Shown one piece after another: positions 1 through 5,519 of a stretch of 5,519 nucleotides of DNA. The translations under genes were made by a program, and so were the position numbers. Each line of letters starts with the position of its first letter. Position 1 is the first letter of the stretch. The notes below the pieces were generated by a model. That model searched no databases. It saw nothing but the letters and a program-made list of their open reading frames with translations, and was not told the DNA's origin. This DNA is from an uncultured bacterium (GTDB taxonomy: Bacteria > Actinomycetota > Actinomycetes > S36-B12): positions 1 through 5,519 of the forward strand of contig CAJAKT010000092.1 in the NCBI GenBank assembly GCA_903940375.1. Direction: 5' to 3'.

Positions 1-63
1 GGACTAGCAGGACGACGGCGTCACGTTGCGGTGAAGAGCCCGAACCGCTCACTGTTCCATCGG
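1..63. other. Unassigned flank downstream of the phosphatase gene
   Basis: No gene, RNA or convincing terminator is visible here. Read on the minus strand, just past the phosphatase stop codon, there is only a 4-bp GAGC/GCTC stem with a 7-base loop and no T tract, too weak to call a terminator. The stretch is cut by the window edge, so it could be the end of a neighbouring intergenic region. Confidence 0.5.
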
Positions 64-615
64 TCAGGGCAAGGGTGCGTCGTCGGCGAGCAGATCCTGC
101 GCCGCGGTGCTGAACGCGTAGTCGCCGCTCGCTGTCTGCGTGAGGCACCAGATCAGGTCGAAGCGATCTTCGGGCCAGGCCTTCGGCAGGGCGGCCGGAT
201 CAACCAGCGGGAACTGCCCCAGCAACTGCGGCATCGATCCGTGGTGCCACACGACGAGGGCGTTGCGGTCGTCGCCGAGGATGCTGGCCGCGGCCTGTTC
301 CGTATCGCTGTGCGAGAAGTGGTCCTCGACATCGACGCCCAAGCGGGCAGCCGTTGGTGTGGCGGTGTCTCGTTCTCGCTTGCTCCGGTACTCGTGAGTC
401 GGCTTCGTGGCAATCACCCGCTGCGGCTTGGCCAGACCCGGTCGGTCCGGCGACGGAACGTGGTCGAAGAGCGCGGCAAGTGCGCCGGCCCGCGTCCACC
501 CCTGTACGGAGAGGGAGTGCGGGTCGCTCTGCCCGTGCTGATCAACGCCCAACGGGGGCCCGGAGTCGGCGGGCTTCTCCGCGTGCCGGAGGAACATGAG
601 GGTGCGTGGCGCCAT
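64..615 (-). CDS. Histidine phosphatase family protein (phosphoglycerate mutase/SixA-like)
   Basis: A 183-residue cytoplasmic protein of the histidine phosphatase superfamily, which removes phosphate through a phospho-histidine intermediate; the substrate cannot be told. The N-terminus reads MFLRHAEKP, the family's RHG/RHA signature, with nucleophile His11 next to Arg10. LSVQGWTRAGALAALF (35-50) matches the usual 'L-x-x-x-G-x-x-q-A-x-x-L' helix, and VVWHHGSMPQLL (121-132) carries the second catalytic histidine (His124 or His125). It is about the size of the short SixA-like members. The ATG at 615 is chosen because it puts the RHA motif 10 residues from the start, as is typical. An in-frame GTG at 651 would add 12 residues, including two cysteines, that do not look like family sequence. 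Neither start has a clear Shine-Dalgarno sequence; GGGCGG lies close before the GTG. The gene is divergent from the aldolase gene, and nothing shows a shared function. Family confident, start and substrate uncertain. Confidence 0.83.
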   Translation of the reverse strand: MAPRTLMFLRHAEKPADSGPPLGVDQHGQSDPHSLSVQGWTRAGALAALFDHVPSPDRPGLAKPQRVIATKPTHEYRSKRERDTATPTAARLGVDVEDHFSHSDTEQAAASILGDDRNALVVWHHGSMPQLLGQFPLVDPAALPKAWPEDRFDLIWCLTQTASGDYAFSTAAQDLLADDAPLP

Positions 616-670
616 GGCGCAACTATGGCAGCCATACGAGCACCGAAGCACCTGCCGCCCGGCCGGATGG

Positions 671-699
671 TTGACAGGCCGGAAGCCGTAACCTAATGT
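671..699 (+). promoter_or_regulatory. Candidate housekeeping-sigma promoter of the aldolase-dehydrogenase gene
   Basis: A perfect -35 hexamer TTGACA (671-676) is followed after 17 bases by TAATGT (694-699), which keeps the TA....T pattern that dominates actinobacterial -10 elements. Transcription would begin near 705-707, giving a leader of about 70 bases before the GTG at 775. It is the best promoter match in the window. The start site is predicted, not shown. Confidence 0.6.
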
Positions 700-706
700 C
701 CTTGAT

Positions 707-717
707 TTGTAGGACGA
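707..717 (+). promoter_or_regulatory. Possible degenerate GntR operator near the aldolase transcription start
   Basis: TTGTAGGACGA fits the general GntR-family operator pattern (yGTM-N-KACr). It shares 7 of 11 positions with the core of the palindrome upstream of the regulator gene (TTGTCATACAA, 3659-3669), mainly the outer TTGT and AC.A. It would sit at the predicted transcription start, a place where repressors often act. The symmetry is imperfect and the motif short, so chance is a real alternative. Confidence 0.25.
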
Positions 718-725
718 CTAACTTG

Positions 726-751
726 TGGTCGGCTCCCACCTTGGCCGACCA
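726..751 (+). promoter_or_regulatory. Inverted repeat / hairpin in the aldolase mRNA leader
   Basis: TGGTCGGC (726-733) and GCCGACCA (744-751) are perfect 8-base inverted repeats, extended by a T-G wobble pair, around an 8-base loop. The structure ends 9 bases before the GAGGGG ribosome-binding site (761-766). It could be a leader RNA hairpin that affects translation or mRNA stability, or a DNA site for a dimeric regulator. No T tract follows, so it is unlikely to be a simple terminator. Confidence 0.45.
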
Positions 752-774
752 GGAATAGGCGAGGGGTCACAAAC

Positions 775-2787
775 GTGCCAATCTCCGAGGCTTCAACGTC
801 GGCCGAGCGGGACGAGTCGCTCCGCGACCTGGTAGCGCGCTCTCGACGACTGGGCTTGGACCACTCCTTGGTGTTGTTCGGCGGTGGTAACACCTCCGCG
901 AAAGGTCGGGTGAGGGACCATCTGGGCCGCGAGCATGCAGTCCTGTGGGTCAAGCAGTCGGGCGCAGATCTGGAGATCGCGTCCGAAGACGACTTCTCGG
1001 CTCTGCGACTAGGGGACCTGCTGCCTTTGGAGGTTCGAGAGCAGATGTCGGACGCCGACATGGTGGCAGCCGTGGCGTGCGCGATGCTGGACCCGGAGGC
1101 GCGTCGACCATCGATCGAGACTCTTCTGCACGCCTTTCTCCCCGCTGCCCACATTGACCATGTGCATGCTGACGCCATCTGCACGCTCACGAACCACGCG
1201 GAGGGTGAACGGATCACGAGAGAGGCGTTGGGTCCCGGCTTCGCTTATGTGGACTGGATCCGTCCGGGATTCCGACTCAGCAAGATCGTCAGTGAACTGC
1301 GGGAATCCGATGGTGTCGTTCTCGCCCATCATGGTCTGGTGACCTGGGGCGCTGACTCAGAGGAGTGCTACTCGCGCACGATGAATGCCGTACGTGCGGC
1401 AGAGGAATTCATCGCAGCGAACCGGATGCCGGCCACGCCGGGCCCACGCCATGATGACATTCACGATGCGGAACTCGAGACGTTGCTAGCGCAACTTCGC
1501 GGGGCGGTCAGCATCTCCGGGCGTCGGGTGCTCGGAGTGGATCGGCGCTTGCGCGAAGTAGCGGATCGGCCGGATGTCGAGACGATAGTTGCGGCGGGCG
1601 TTTCGAGTGCCGATCACATGCTCACGATCAGGCCCCGGTGCTTCGCATTGACGGGTACGAGTGCAGAGGAGATCCGCACGGGCATTGAGTCGTATGCCAG
1701 CGAATACCTGAGCAACTTCGAGCAGAATGCCGATCACATTCCTGAGGGCAGCCTGCCACACGATCCAATGCCCAAGGTGATGCTCGTGCCGGGTCTGGGT
1801 GCAGTGACCACAGGCCCCACGGCCGCGCATGCGGAGATTGCGGCTGACATCGCCGTGCATACTCTGGGTGTGGCGGCGGCTGTCGCTGACGCTTTTGGTC
1901 GACCCGAACCGATGTCTGAGAAAGACACAGTCCAGTTCGATTACTGGCCACTTGAGCTCTACAAACTCACCCTTCGGCCAGCGGCGCGAAGGTTGACTGG
2001 GCACATTTCGATCGTCACGGGCGCCGCATCGGGAATCGGCCGAGGCATCGCACTCGCGCTGGGTCGCGAGGGTTCGTCGGTCGTACTGGCCGATCTGGAT
2101 GCCGACGGGCTCGAGGAAGTGGTCGATGCCATCCAATCCCTCGGGGGGCCACGGCCAGCCACGATCCGAGGTGATCAAGGTGATCCGGCAGTCGTACGCG
2201 AGACGGTCGCCAGTGCGGTCCGCAACTTCGGCGGGCTGGACGGCGTGGTTCTTAACGCGGGTATAGCGGTGACCGGTTTGCTGGACGACCTGACGCTCGA
2301 CATTTGGGAGAAGGCACTCACCGTCAACCTCACGAGTGCGTTGCTCCTCACTCAGGAGTCCATGCGGGTATTCAAGAACCAGGGCATGGGTGGGTCTCTC
2401 GTATACGTAGCTAGCAAGAACGCCTTCAGCCCTGGCGCCGGGTTTGGCGCCTACTCAGTATCCAAGGCGGGCATGCTGCAACTGATGCGCATCGCGGCGC
2501 TTGAAGGAGGGGGGCTGGGGGTTCGTGCGAACGCGATCAACCCAGACGCCGTCTTCGACCATTCCCGTCTTTGGGATGGAGGCATCCGTGAGGAGCGGGC
2601 AGCCGTTCATGGCATCAATCCGGATGAACTGGAGGCCTTCTACGCCAAGCGGAACATGCTTGGCCGTCAGGTGACCACCGCCGACGTTGCGGCGGCTGCC
2701 ATGTACCTGATGACCGATGATTCGGCGTGCACGACGGGCGCGGTCATCCCGGTCGACGGTGGCGTGGCGGCCGCGTTCCCCCGATAG
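775..2787 (+). CDS. Bifunctional class II aldolase / short-chain dehydrogenase (RhaEW/YuxG-like)
   Basis: A 670-residue cytoplasmic fusion enzyme. Residues about 15-215 are a class II aldolase/adducin domain: GGGNTSAK (36-43) and KQSG (60-63) resemble the phosphate-binding loops, RPSIE (111-115) supplies the likely catalytic acid Glu115, and HVH (129-131) plus the HHG of VLAHHGLVTWG (182-192) supply the zinc histidines. Residues about 220-405 are the linker domain of this family, ending in the characteristic YWPLELYKL (390-398). Residues about 407-667 are a complete short-chain dehydrogenase: TGAASGIG (415-422) binds the nucleotide, Asp440 after the second strand suggests NAD over NADP, NAG is at 494-496, and Asn518, Ser547, Tyr560 and Lys564 form the catalytic set. 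By family it would cleave a ketose 1-phosphate such as L-rhamnulose 1-phosphate into dihydroxyacetone phosphate and lactaldehyde, then oxidise the aldehyde. Length is normal for the family and no frameshift is seen. The GTG start follows GAGGGG (761-766) by 8 bases. It ends 39 bases from the convergent regulator gene. Architecture is secure; the exact substrate is inferred. Confidence 0.93.
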   Translation: MPISEASTSAERDESLRDLVARSRRLGLDHSLVLFGGGNTSAKGRVRDHLGREHAVLWVKQSGADLEIASEDDFSALRLGDLLPLEVREQMSDADMVAAVACAMLDPEARRPSIETLLHAFLPAAHIDHVHADAICTLTNHAEGERITREALGPGFAYVDWIRPGFRLSKIVSELRESDGVVLAHHGLVTWGADSEECYSRTMNAVRAAEEFIAANRMPATPGPRHDDIHDAELETLLAQLRGAVSISGRRVLGVDRRLREVADRPDVETIVAAGVSSADHMLTIRPRCFALTGTSAEEIRTGIESYASEYLSNFEQNADHIPEGSLPHDPMPKVMLVPGLGAVTTGPTAAHAEIAADIAVHTLGVAAAVADAFGRPEPMSEKDTVQFDYWPLELYKLTLRPAARRLTGHISIVTGAASGIGRGIALALGREGSSVVLADLDADGLEEVVDAIQSLGGPRPATIRGDQGDPAVVRETVASAVRNFGGLDGVVLNAGIAVTGLLDDLTLDIWEKALTVNLTSALLLTQESMRVFKNQGMGGSLVYVASKNAFSPGAGFGAYSVSKAGMLQLMRIAALEGGGLGVRANAINPDAVFDHSRLWDGGIREERAAVHGINPDELEAFYAKRNMLGRQVTTADVAAAAMYLMTDDSACTTGAVIPVDGGVAAAFPR

Positions 2788-2790
2788 CCG

Positions 2791-2813
2791 CTCCGCCCGA
2801 GGCTGGGCGCGAG
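2791..2813. terminator. Candidate bidirectional terminator hairpin between convergent genes
   Basis: CGCCC (2794-2798) pairs with GGGCG (2805-2809) around a 6-base loop, and CTC (2791-2793) pairs with GAG (2811-2813) past one bulged C. It lies inside the 39-base gap where the aldolase and regulator transcripts meet. There is no T tract on either strand, as is common for actinobacterial terminators, so the call rests on position and stem only. Confidence 0.4.
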
Positions 2814-2826
2814 GGATGCGGCGAGC

Positions 2827-3579
2827 TCAGCGGGTCCGCAGGATCGCGAACTCGAAGCGTCCCTCAACGAAATAGGTCTGGCTGTACACGACAGGGCGAC
2901 CGTGGCGCTCGTAATGGACCTGGTCAAGGAGGAGGTACAGCCCCGAATCCGGTCTGCCCCTGCCCCAGCCGATCTCCTTTGAGGAGACGGCGTGCACCTT
3001 GGCAAGCGCCCGCACGGGGAGCAGCCCCTGCTGCTCGAGATCGTGGAACATGGATACCTTGCCGATACGTTCGACAACCCGCGCCGGGAATCCCGTATCG
3101 AGGATGACCTCGTAGCTGAAGGCAACGATCTGACCGTCGGCGCTGACCGCACGCTCGATGTAGATCACCGAGTCGTCTTCGCTGATCTGAAGTCGGCCGG
3201 ACTCTGTAGCCGTCGGCTTTCGTCGAACGACGACACGTCGCTCAATCTCAGGCGTCATGCCCATGTCCCGGATACTGGCGCTCATCGAACGCAGTTCCTG
3301 TAGGCCGGCCATGATGCCGCTGCCGAAATCGCATACATAGGACCCTGAGCCGTGCCGGACGTCGACGAGCCCTTGCGATTCGAGGAGTTTCATGGCCGTG
3401 CGCACGGTGACGCGAGAGACGCCGTACTCCTCGGTGATCTGGGCCTCACTCGGCAGTCGCGCCCCCGGCAGGTACTCACCGCCCATGATTTTCACGCGCA
3501 GATTCTCGGCGAGGAGACGACCCAGATTCTCTCCTGGGCGGCGGAGGGTTCGGTCGCTGCGAACAGTTCGAGCAGGCAT
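2827..3579 (-). CDS. GntR family transcriptional regulator, HutC subfamily (UTRA domain)
   Basis: A 250-residue DNA-binding regulator. Residues about 17-85 are the winged helix-turn-helix of the GntR family: LPSEAQITEEYGVSRVTV (42-59) is the recognition region, followed by the wing ending RHGSGSYV (75-82). Residues about 107-247 match the UTRA ligand domain of the HutC subfamily, seen in the alternating hydrophobic pattern, IYIERAVSADGQIVAFSYEV (139-158), the MFHDLEQQG segment (177-185) and the terminal PVVYSQTYFVEGRFEFAI (229-246). UTRA domains bind small metabolites, often sugar phosphates, and release the protein from DNA. Length is usual for the family. The ATG follows GAGAGG (3593-3588) by 8 bases. 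The gene is convergent with the aldolase gene and divergent from the binding-protein gene, so it most likely controls this locus, usually as a repressor. A perfect palindrome lies about 80 bases upstream over its own candidate promoter, which suggests autoregulation. The ligand is not readable from sequence. Confidence 0.92.
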   Translation of the reverse strand: MPARTVRSDRTLRRPGENLGRLLAENLRVKIMGGEYLPGARLPSEAQITEEYGVSRVTVRTAMKLLESQGLVDVRHGSGSYVCDFGSGIMAGLQELRSMSASIRDMGMTPEIERRVVVRRKPTATESGRLQISEDDSVIYIERAVSADGQIVAFSYEVILDTGFPARVVERIGKVSMFHDLEQQGLLPVRALAKVHAVSSKEIGWGRGRPDSGLYLLLDQVHYERHGRPVVYSQTYFVEGRFEFAILRTR

Positions 3580-3641
3580 GTCGTCATCCTCTCACCGGCG
3601 GGATCCGGCTCAGTGTGTCGGCGTTACCCAAATGTTACGGT

Positions 3642-3669
3642 GTAATAGAGGATAACTGTTGTCATACAA
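3642..3669 (-). promoter_or_regulatory. Candidate promoter of the GntR regulator gene
   Basis: Read on the minus strand, TTGTAT (3669-3664) and TATTAC (3647-3642) are separated by 16 bases and resemble -35 and -10 elements. The -35 lies wholly inside the palindrome at 3658-3670, and the -10 overlaps a smaller inverted repeat, TTAC-GGT-GTAA (3635-3645). Predicted transcription would begin near 3635, about 55 bases before the start codon. Confidence 0.4.
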
Positions 3670-3670
3670 C
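3658..3670. promoter_or_regulatory. Probable GntR operator palindrome
   Basis: GTTGT-CAT-ACAAC is a perfect 5-base inverted repeat with a 3-base centre. Its core, tGTC-A-TACa, fits the published general form of GntR-family operators, yGTM with 0-1 central base then KACr. It sits in the divergent region between the regulator and the binding-protein gene, over the candidate -35 elements of both. Binding there would repress both genes. That this regulator binds it is an inference from position and form. Confidence 0.6.
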
Positions 3671-3687
3671 TTATTTCCGGTAAGGAT
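3659..3687 (+). promoter_or_regulatory. Weak candidate promoter of the solute-binding protein gene
   Basis: TTGTCA (3659-3664) matches five of six bases of the -35 consensus; 17 bases on, AAGGAT (3682-3687) matches only three of six of the -10. The leader would be about 90 bases. The -35 is embedded in the palindrome. The poor -10 makes this uncertain, and the true start could lie elsewhere between 3640 and 3770. Confidence 0.25.
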
Positions 3688-3772
3688 GTGCCCATCTTGC
3701 CTTTGCAGGGTAGGGCTGGGCGACATTGCGGGTCTGACTGGTGATGAGTCGCTCGTTTCATCGGACCTAGAG

Positions 3773-3778
3773 AAGGAG
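3773..3778 (+). promoter_or_regulatory. Strong Shine-Dalgarno sequence of the binding-protein gene
   Basis: AAGGAG lies 4 bases before a GTG (3783) and 13 before an in-frame ATG (3792). A second purine run, AAAGG (3779-3783), is better spaced for the ATG. The site confirms translation begins here but does not decide between the two starts, which differ by three residues. Confidence 0.7.
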
Positions 3779-3782
3779 AAAG

Positions 3783-5399
3783 GTGAAGGCGATGTCAGCA
3801 AATTCCAACGGTTCCCCCTCGAGAAGGAGACCGGCATCTGCACATCGGGGTGTCCGCCGCGCAGTCACTGCGCTAGCAGCATTGGCCCTCGTGTCCACGC
3901 CCGTCCTCGCAGCATGCGGGTCAAGCTCGACCTCGTCCGAGGGCTCAGCGGCAGGTAGTGTGCCGGCCTCGGCAGCGGCATCTGCCGCTGTTGGCGAATG
4001 CCCGGACAACCCGCTTTGCGGAAGTGACGCGACGAACATGCAGGGCAAGACCATCGACTTCGGCTACTCGCGCATCGGCGGCTGGCCGCCCAGCGCAGCG
4101 CCTGAGGCAATGTGGCCGGCATTCCAGGCATATGCCAAGGAGAAGTTCGGCTACACAGCGAACCTGACTTTCGCTGAGGCCCCGTTCGGGGAGCTCTTCC
4201 AGAAGATTGCTCCGACGCTGGCCTCGGGCTCGCAGGAATTCAACCTGATGATCGTCGACAGCCAGTGGCTGGGTGCGCTCGCAGAGCCCGGCTGGATCGT
4301 TCCTGCCGACCAGATCTATGCCTTGAACCCGGACCTGGACAAGGAGCCGTACTCAAGCCTTGTTACTAGCACGTACCAGGTGTACCCGGACGGCTCCGGC
4401 CAGCGCTGGGGCTTCCCGCAGATGCCGGACACCCAGGGTGTGGCACTGCGTCTGGATATGCTCCAGGACCCGGCCAACCAGAAGGCCTTCCAGGAGAAGT
4501 ACGGTCGGCCGCTCGGAACGACGTTCGCCGACTACGAGAACATCACGATGAAGGAATTCACGGATGTCATCGCGTTCTTCAACAATCCTGATCAGGGCTT
4601 CTACGGCACCGCCCTTCAATACAGCAAGGATTATGACTTCTTCTCCTGCGCCTACTACCCCTTCGTGTACTCGCAGGGTGGCGAGATCTGGGATCCGCAG
4701 ACGAACAACGTCGAGGGCATCCTCAACACCGATCTCAACGCCAAGGCGATGGAGGAGTTCGTCGGACTGAAGGAGTACCAGGCTCCGAGCTTCGCCACGC
4801 AGGGCATCGGCGAGGTCATCGACCTGTTCACCAAGGGAAAGGTCTTCTCGGCCTTCCAGTGGAACGCAGTGGGTGCGGCCATGATCACGCCTGAGCTTGA
4901 GGGCAAGGTGCTCTTCATTCCGCTGCCGAAGTTCCCCGGCCCCGACGGCCAGCCGAAGATCATTGGCGCCATGGGCGGTCAGCCGTGGGTGGTCAATGCG
5001 TTCAACGATGACGAGCACATGCGCGTCTCGATTGACTTCCTCAACTGGTGGTACCAGCCCGAGACCCAGAGCACCTTCATCAATGAGAATGGTGGCCTGC
5101 CTTGGGACAAGGAAGGTGTGAACAACCCCGAGTACATGAAGAACATCCCGTACATGGGCTCCTTCAAGTACATGCTCGAAGAGGGTCGCTCGAAGGACTT
5201 CTGGCACGTGCCTGAGTACTCCGAGATGCTCGCTGTTCAGCAGGAGGCGTTCAACGCCTACGCAACTGGCCAAATCAAGAGCGCGAAGGCAGCGCTCGAC
5301 TATGTTGCTGCCAAGCAGCAGGCCATTCTGTTCGACGCCGGGCGCACCACGACCCCGCCGCCGGAGGGAACTGCTGAGATGACCCTGCCGGTCGGCTGA
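3783..5399 (+). CDS. ABC transporter extracellular solute-binding lipoprotein (family 1, carbohydrate-type)
   Basis: A 538-residue exported lipoprotein that would capture a solute outside the membrane and pass it to an ABC permease. Residues 1-45 are a signal peptide: a basic n-region (RRR 14-16, RGVRR 22-26), a hydrophobic core and the lipobox LAAC, with Cys45 as lipidation site. A flexible Ser/Gly/Ala linker follows (46-70), then the binding fold from about 87 to 515. Family 1 features include a first strand (TIDFGYSRIGG), FGELFQKIAPTLASGS (135-150), LMIVDSQWLGALAEPGWIVP (155-174), and the late segment with DFLNWWYQPETQS (418-430). The mature part has many tryptophans (101, 111, 162, 171, 209, 303, 360, 402, 422, 423, 441, 474), consistent with stacking against sugar rings. 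Cys73 and Cys79 could form a disulfide near the linker. It is longer than typical family 1 sugar-binding proteins (roughly 400-450 residues). The start may be GTG 3783 or ATG 3792. Its neighbours, a sugar-phosphate aldolase and a HutC-type regulator, support a carbohydrate or polyol ligand; identity unknown. Confidence 0.9.
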   Translation: MKAMSANSNGSPSRRRPASAHRGVRRAVTALAALALVSTPVLAACGSSSTSSEGSAAGSVPASAAASAAVGECPDNPLCGSDATNMQGKTIDFGYSRIGGWPPSAAPEAMWPAFQAYAKEKFGYTANLTFAEAPFGELFQKIAPTLASGSQEFNLMIVDSQWLGALAEPGWIVPADQIYALNPDLDKEPYSSLVTSTYQVYPDGSGQRWGFPQMPDTQGVALRLDMLQDPANQKAFQEKYGRPLGTTFADYENITMKEFTDVIAFFNNPDQGFYGTALQYSKDYDFFSCAYYPFVYSQGGEIWDPQTNNVEGILNTDLNAKAMEEFVGLKEYQAPSFATQGIGEVIDLFTKGKVFSAFQWNAVGAAMITPELEGKVLFIPLPKFPGPDGQPKIIGAMGGQPWVVNAFNDDEHMRVSIDFLNWWYQPETQSTFINENGGLPWDKEGVNNPEYMKNIPYMGSFKYMLEEGRSKDFWHVPEYSEMLAVQQEAFNAYATGQIKSAKAALDYVAAKQQAILFDAGRTTTPPPEGTAEMTLPVG

Positions 5400-5426
5400 T
5401 CGACTCGCAGTAGTTGCACGGCTCAA

Positions 5427-5466
5427 CCTGTTTGGGCCCGCCTCACATGAGGGGGGCCCAAACAGG
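5427..5466 (+). terminator. Strong hairpin after the binding-protein gene (partial terminator or mRNA-stabilising stem)
   Basis: CCTGTTTGGGCCC (5427-5439) and GGGCCCAAACAGG (5454-5466) are perfect 13-base inverted repeats. Inside, after one G-G mismatch, CCTC and GAGG pair around an ACAT tetraloop. No T tract follows (the next bases are GCCTCC). It starts 27 bases after the stop codon. If permease genes follow, such a stem would let the binding protein be made in excess over them by blocking 3' decay or stopping part of the transcription. Confidence 0.75.
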
Positions 5467-5507
5467 GCCTCCAGATCGGAACAGGCGAAGGGACAGTTGC
5501 GAAGGGC

Positions 5508-5519
5508 ATGAGTACTGCA
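5508..5519 (+). CDS. Possible start of the next gene (truncated by the window edge)
   Basis: An ATG at 5508 opens a frame reading M-S-T-A before the window ends. Purine runs GAAGGGA (5487-5493) and GAAGGG (5501-5506) lie upstream, but at 14 and 1 bases neither has ideal spacing. Binding-protein genes of this type are usually followed by membrane permease genes, so a permease is the expected product. Four residues prove nothing; position is the main argument. Confidence 0.3.

Noticed and set aside
3..30. Possible tRNA-like or terminator structure at the left edge
   Set aside because: Only a 4-bp stem can be drawn, there is no T-loop or acceptor stem, and no T tract follows.
31..696. Long plus-strand open frame (221 codons) opposite the histidine phosphatase
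   Set aside because: Its translation is arginine- and glycine-rich with no recognisable motif, while the minus strand carries both catalytic histidine motifs of a known family.
1486..2178. 230-codon minus-strand open frame inside the aldolase-dehydrogenase gene
   Set aside because: It overlaps the conserved linker and nucleotide-binding regions of the real protein and has no family features of its own.
3740..3764. GTGATGAGTCGCTCGTTTC, superficially like a hammerhead ribozyme core
   Set aside because: The CUGAUGAG box is incomplete and the required GAAA after stem II is absent on this strand (it reads GTTTC); the reverse strand lacks the CUGAUGA box.
3770..3830. GAGAAGGAGA occurs twice (3770-3779 and 3821-3830), suggesting a duplicated ribosome-binding site or an internal start
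   Set aside because: No start codon lies at a usable distance after the second copy, and that copy is inside the signal-peptide coding region as S-R-R-R; it is likely coincidence.
4353..5426. 357-codon minus-strand open frame opposite the binding-protein gene
   Set aside because: It is the reverse image of a high-GC coding region; its leucine-, valine- and arginine-rich sequence has no domain signature, while the plus frame is a clear solute-binding lipoprotein.

Overview
The window looks like a piece of a high-GC actinobacterial chromosome. The signs are GTG starts, strong purine-rich Shine-Dalgarno sequences, a Ser/Gly/Ala-rich linker behind a lipoprotein signal, a GntR/HutC-type regulator, and long meaningless open frames opposite the real genes, as high GC produces. 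The lineage is inferred from style, not from a marker gene.

Layout, left to right. Bases 1-63 hold nothing I can identify. At 64-615 on the minus strand is a small histidine phosphatase of the phosphoglycerate-mutase/SixA type. Bases 616-774 separate it from a divergent gene and hold a good promoter (TTGACA, 17 bases, TAATGT), a possible operator half-match and a leader hairpin. At 775-2787 is a two-domain enzyme: an N-terminal class II (zinc) sugar-phosphate aldolase fused to a C-terminal NAD(P)-dependent short-chain dehydrogenase, the architecture of the RhaEW/YuxG family. It converges, across a 39-base gap with a small hairpin, on a GntR/HutC regulator (2827-3579, minus). About 200 bases of regulatory DNA (3580-3782) separate that regulator from a divergent ABC-transporter solute-binding lipoprotein (3783-5399, plus). 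A strong 13-bp hairpin (5427-5466) follows, and the window ends a few bases into what may be the next gene, plausibly a transporter permease.

Together the last three genes read as a carbohydrate uptake and catabolism locus. The lipoprotein would capture a sugar outside the cell. The aldolase domain would cleave the phosphorylated ketose made from it into dihydroxyacetone phosphate and an aldehyde, and the dehydrogenase domain would oxidise the aldehyde. The GntR protein would sense a metabolite and control its own gene and the transporter. By family the leading substrate guess is L-rhamnose or another deoxy sugar, but no isomerase or kinase is visible, so the substrate is open.

The most notable regulatory feature is a perfect 5+3+5 palindrome (GTTGT-CAT-ACAAC, 3658-3670). 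It fits the GntR-family operator pattern and overlaps the candidate -35 elements of both divergent promoters. The histidine phosphatase is probably an unrelated neighbour. I see no mobile element, CRISPR array, tRNA or rRNA. The window is mostly an ordinary metabolic locus; what deserves follow-up is its specificity and control, not a clearly new system.
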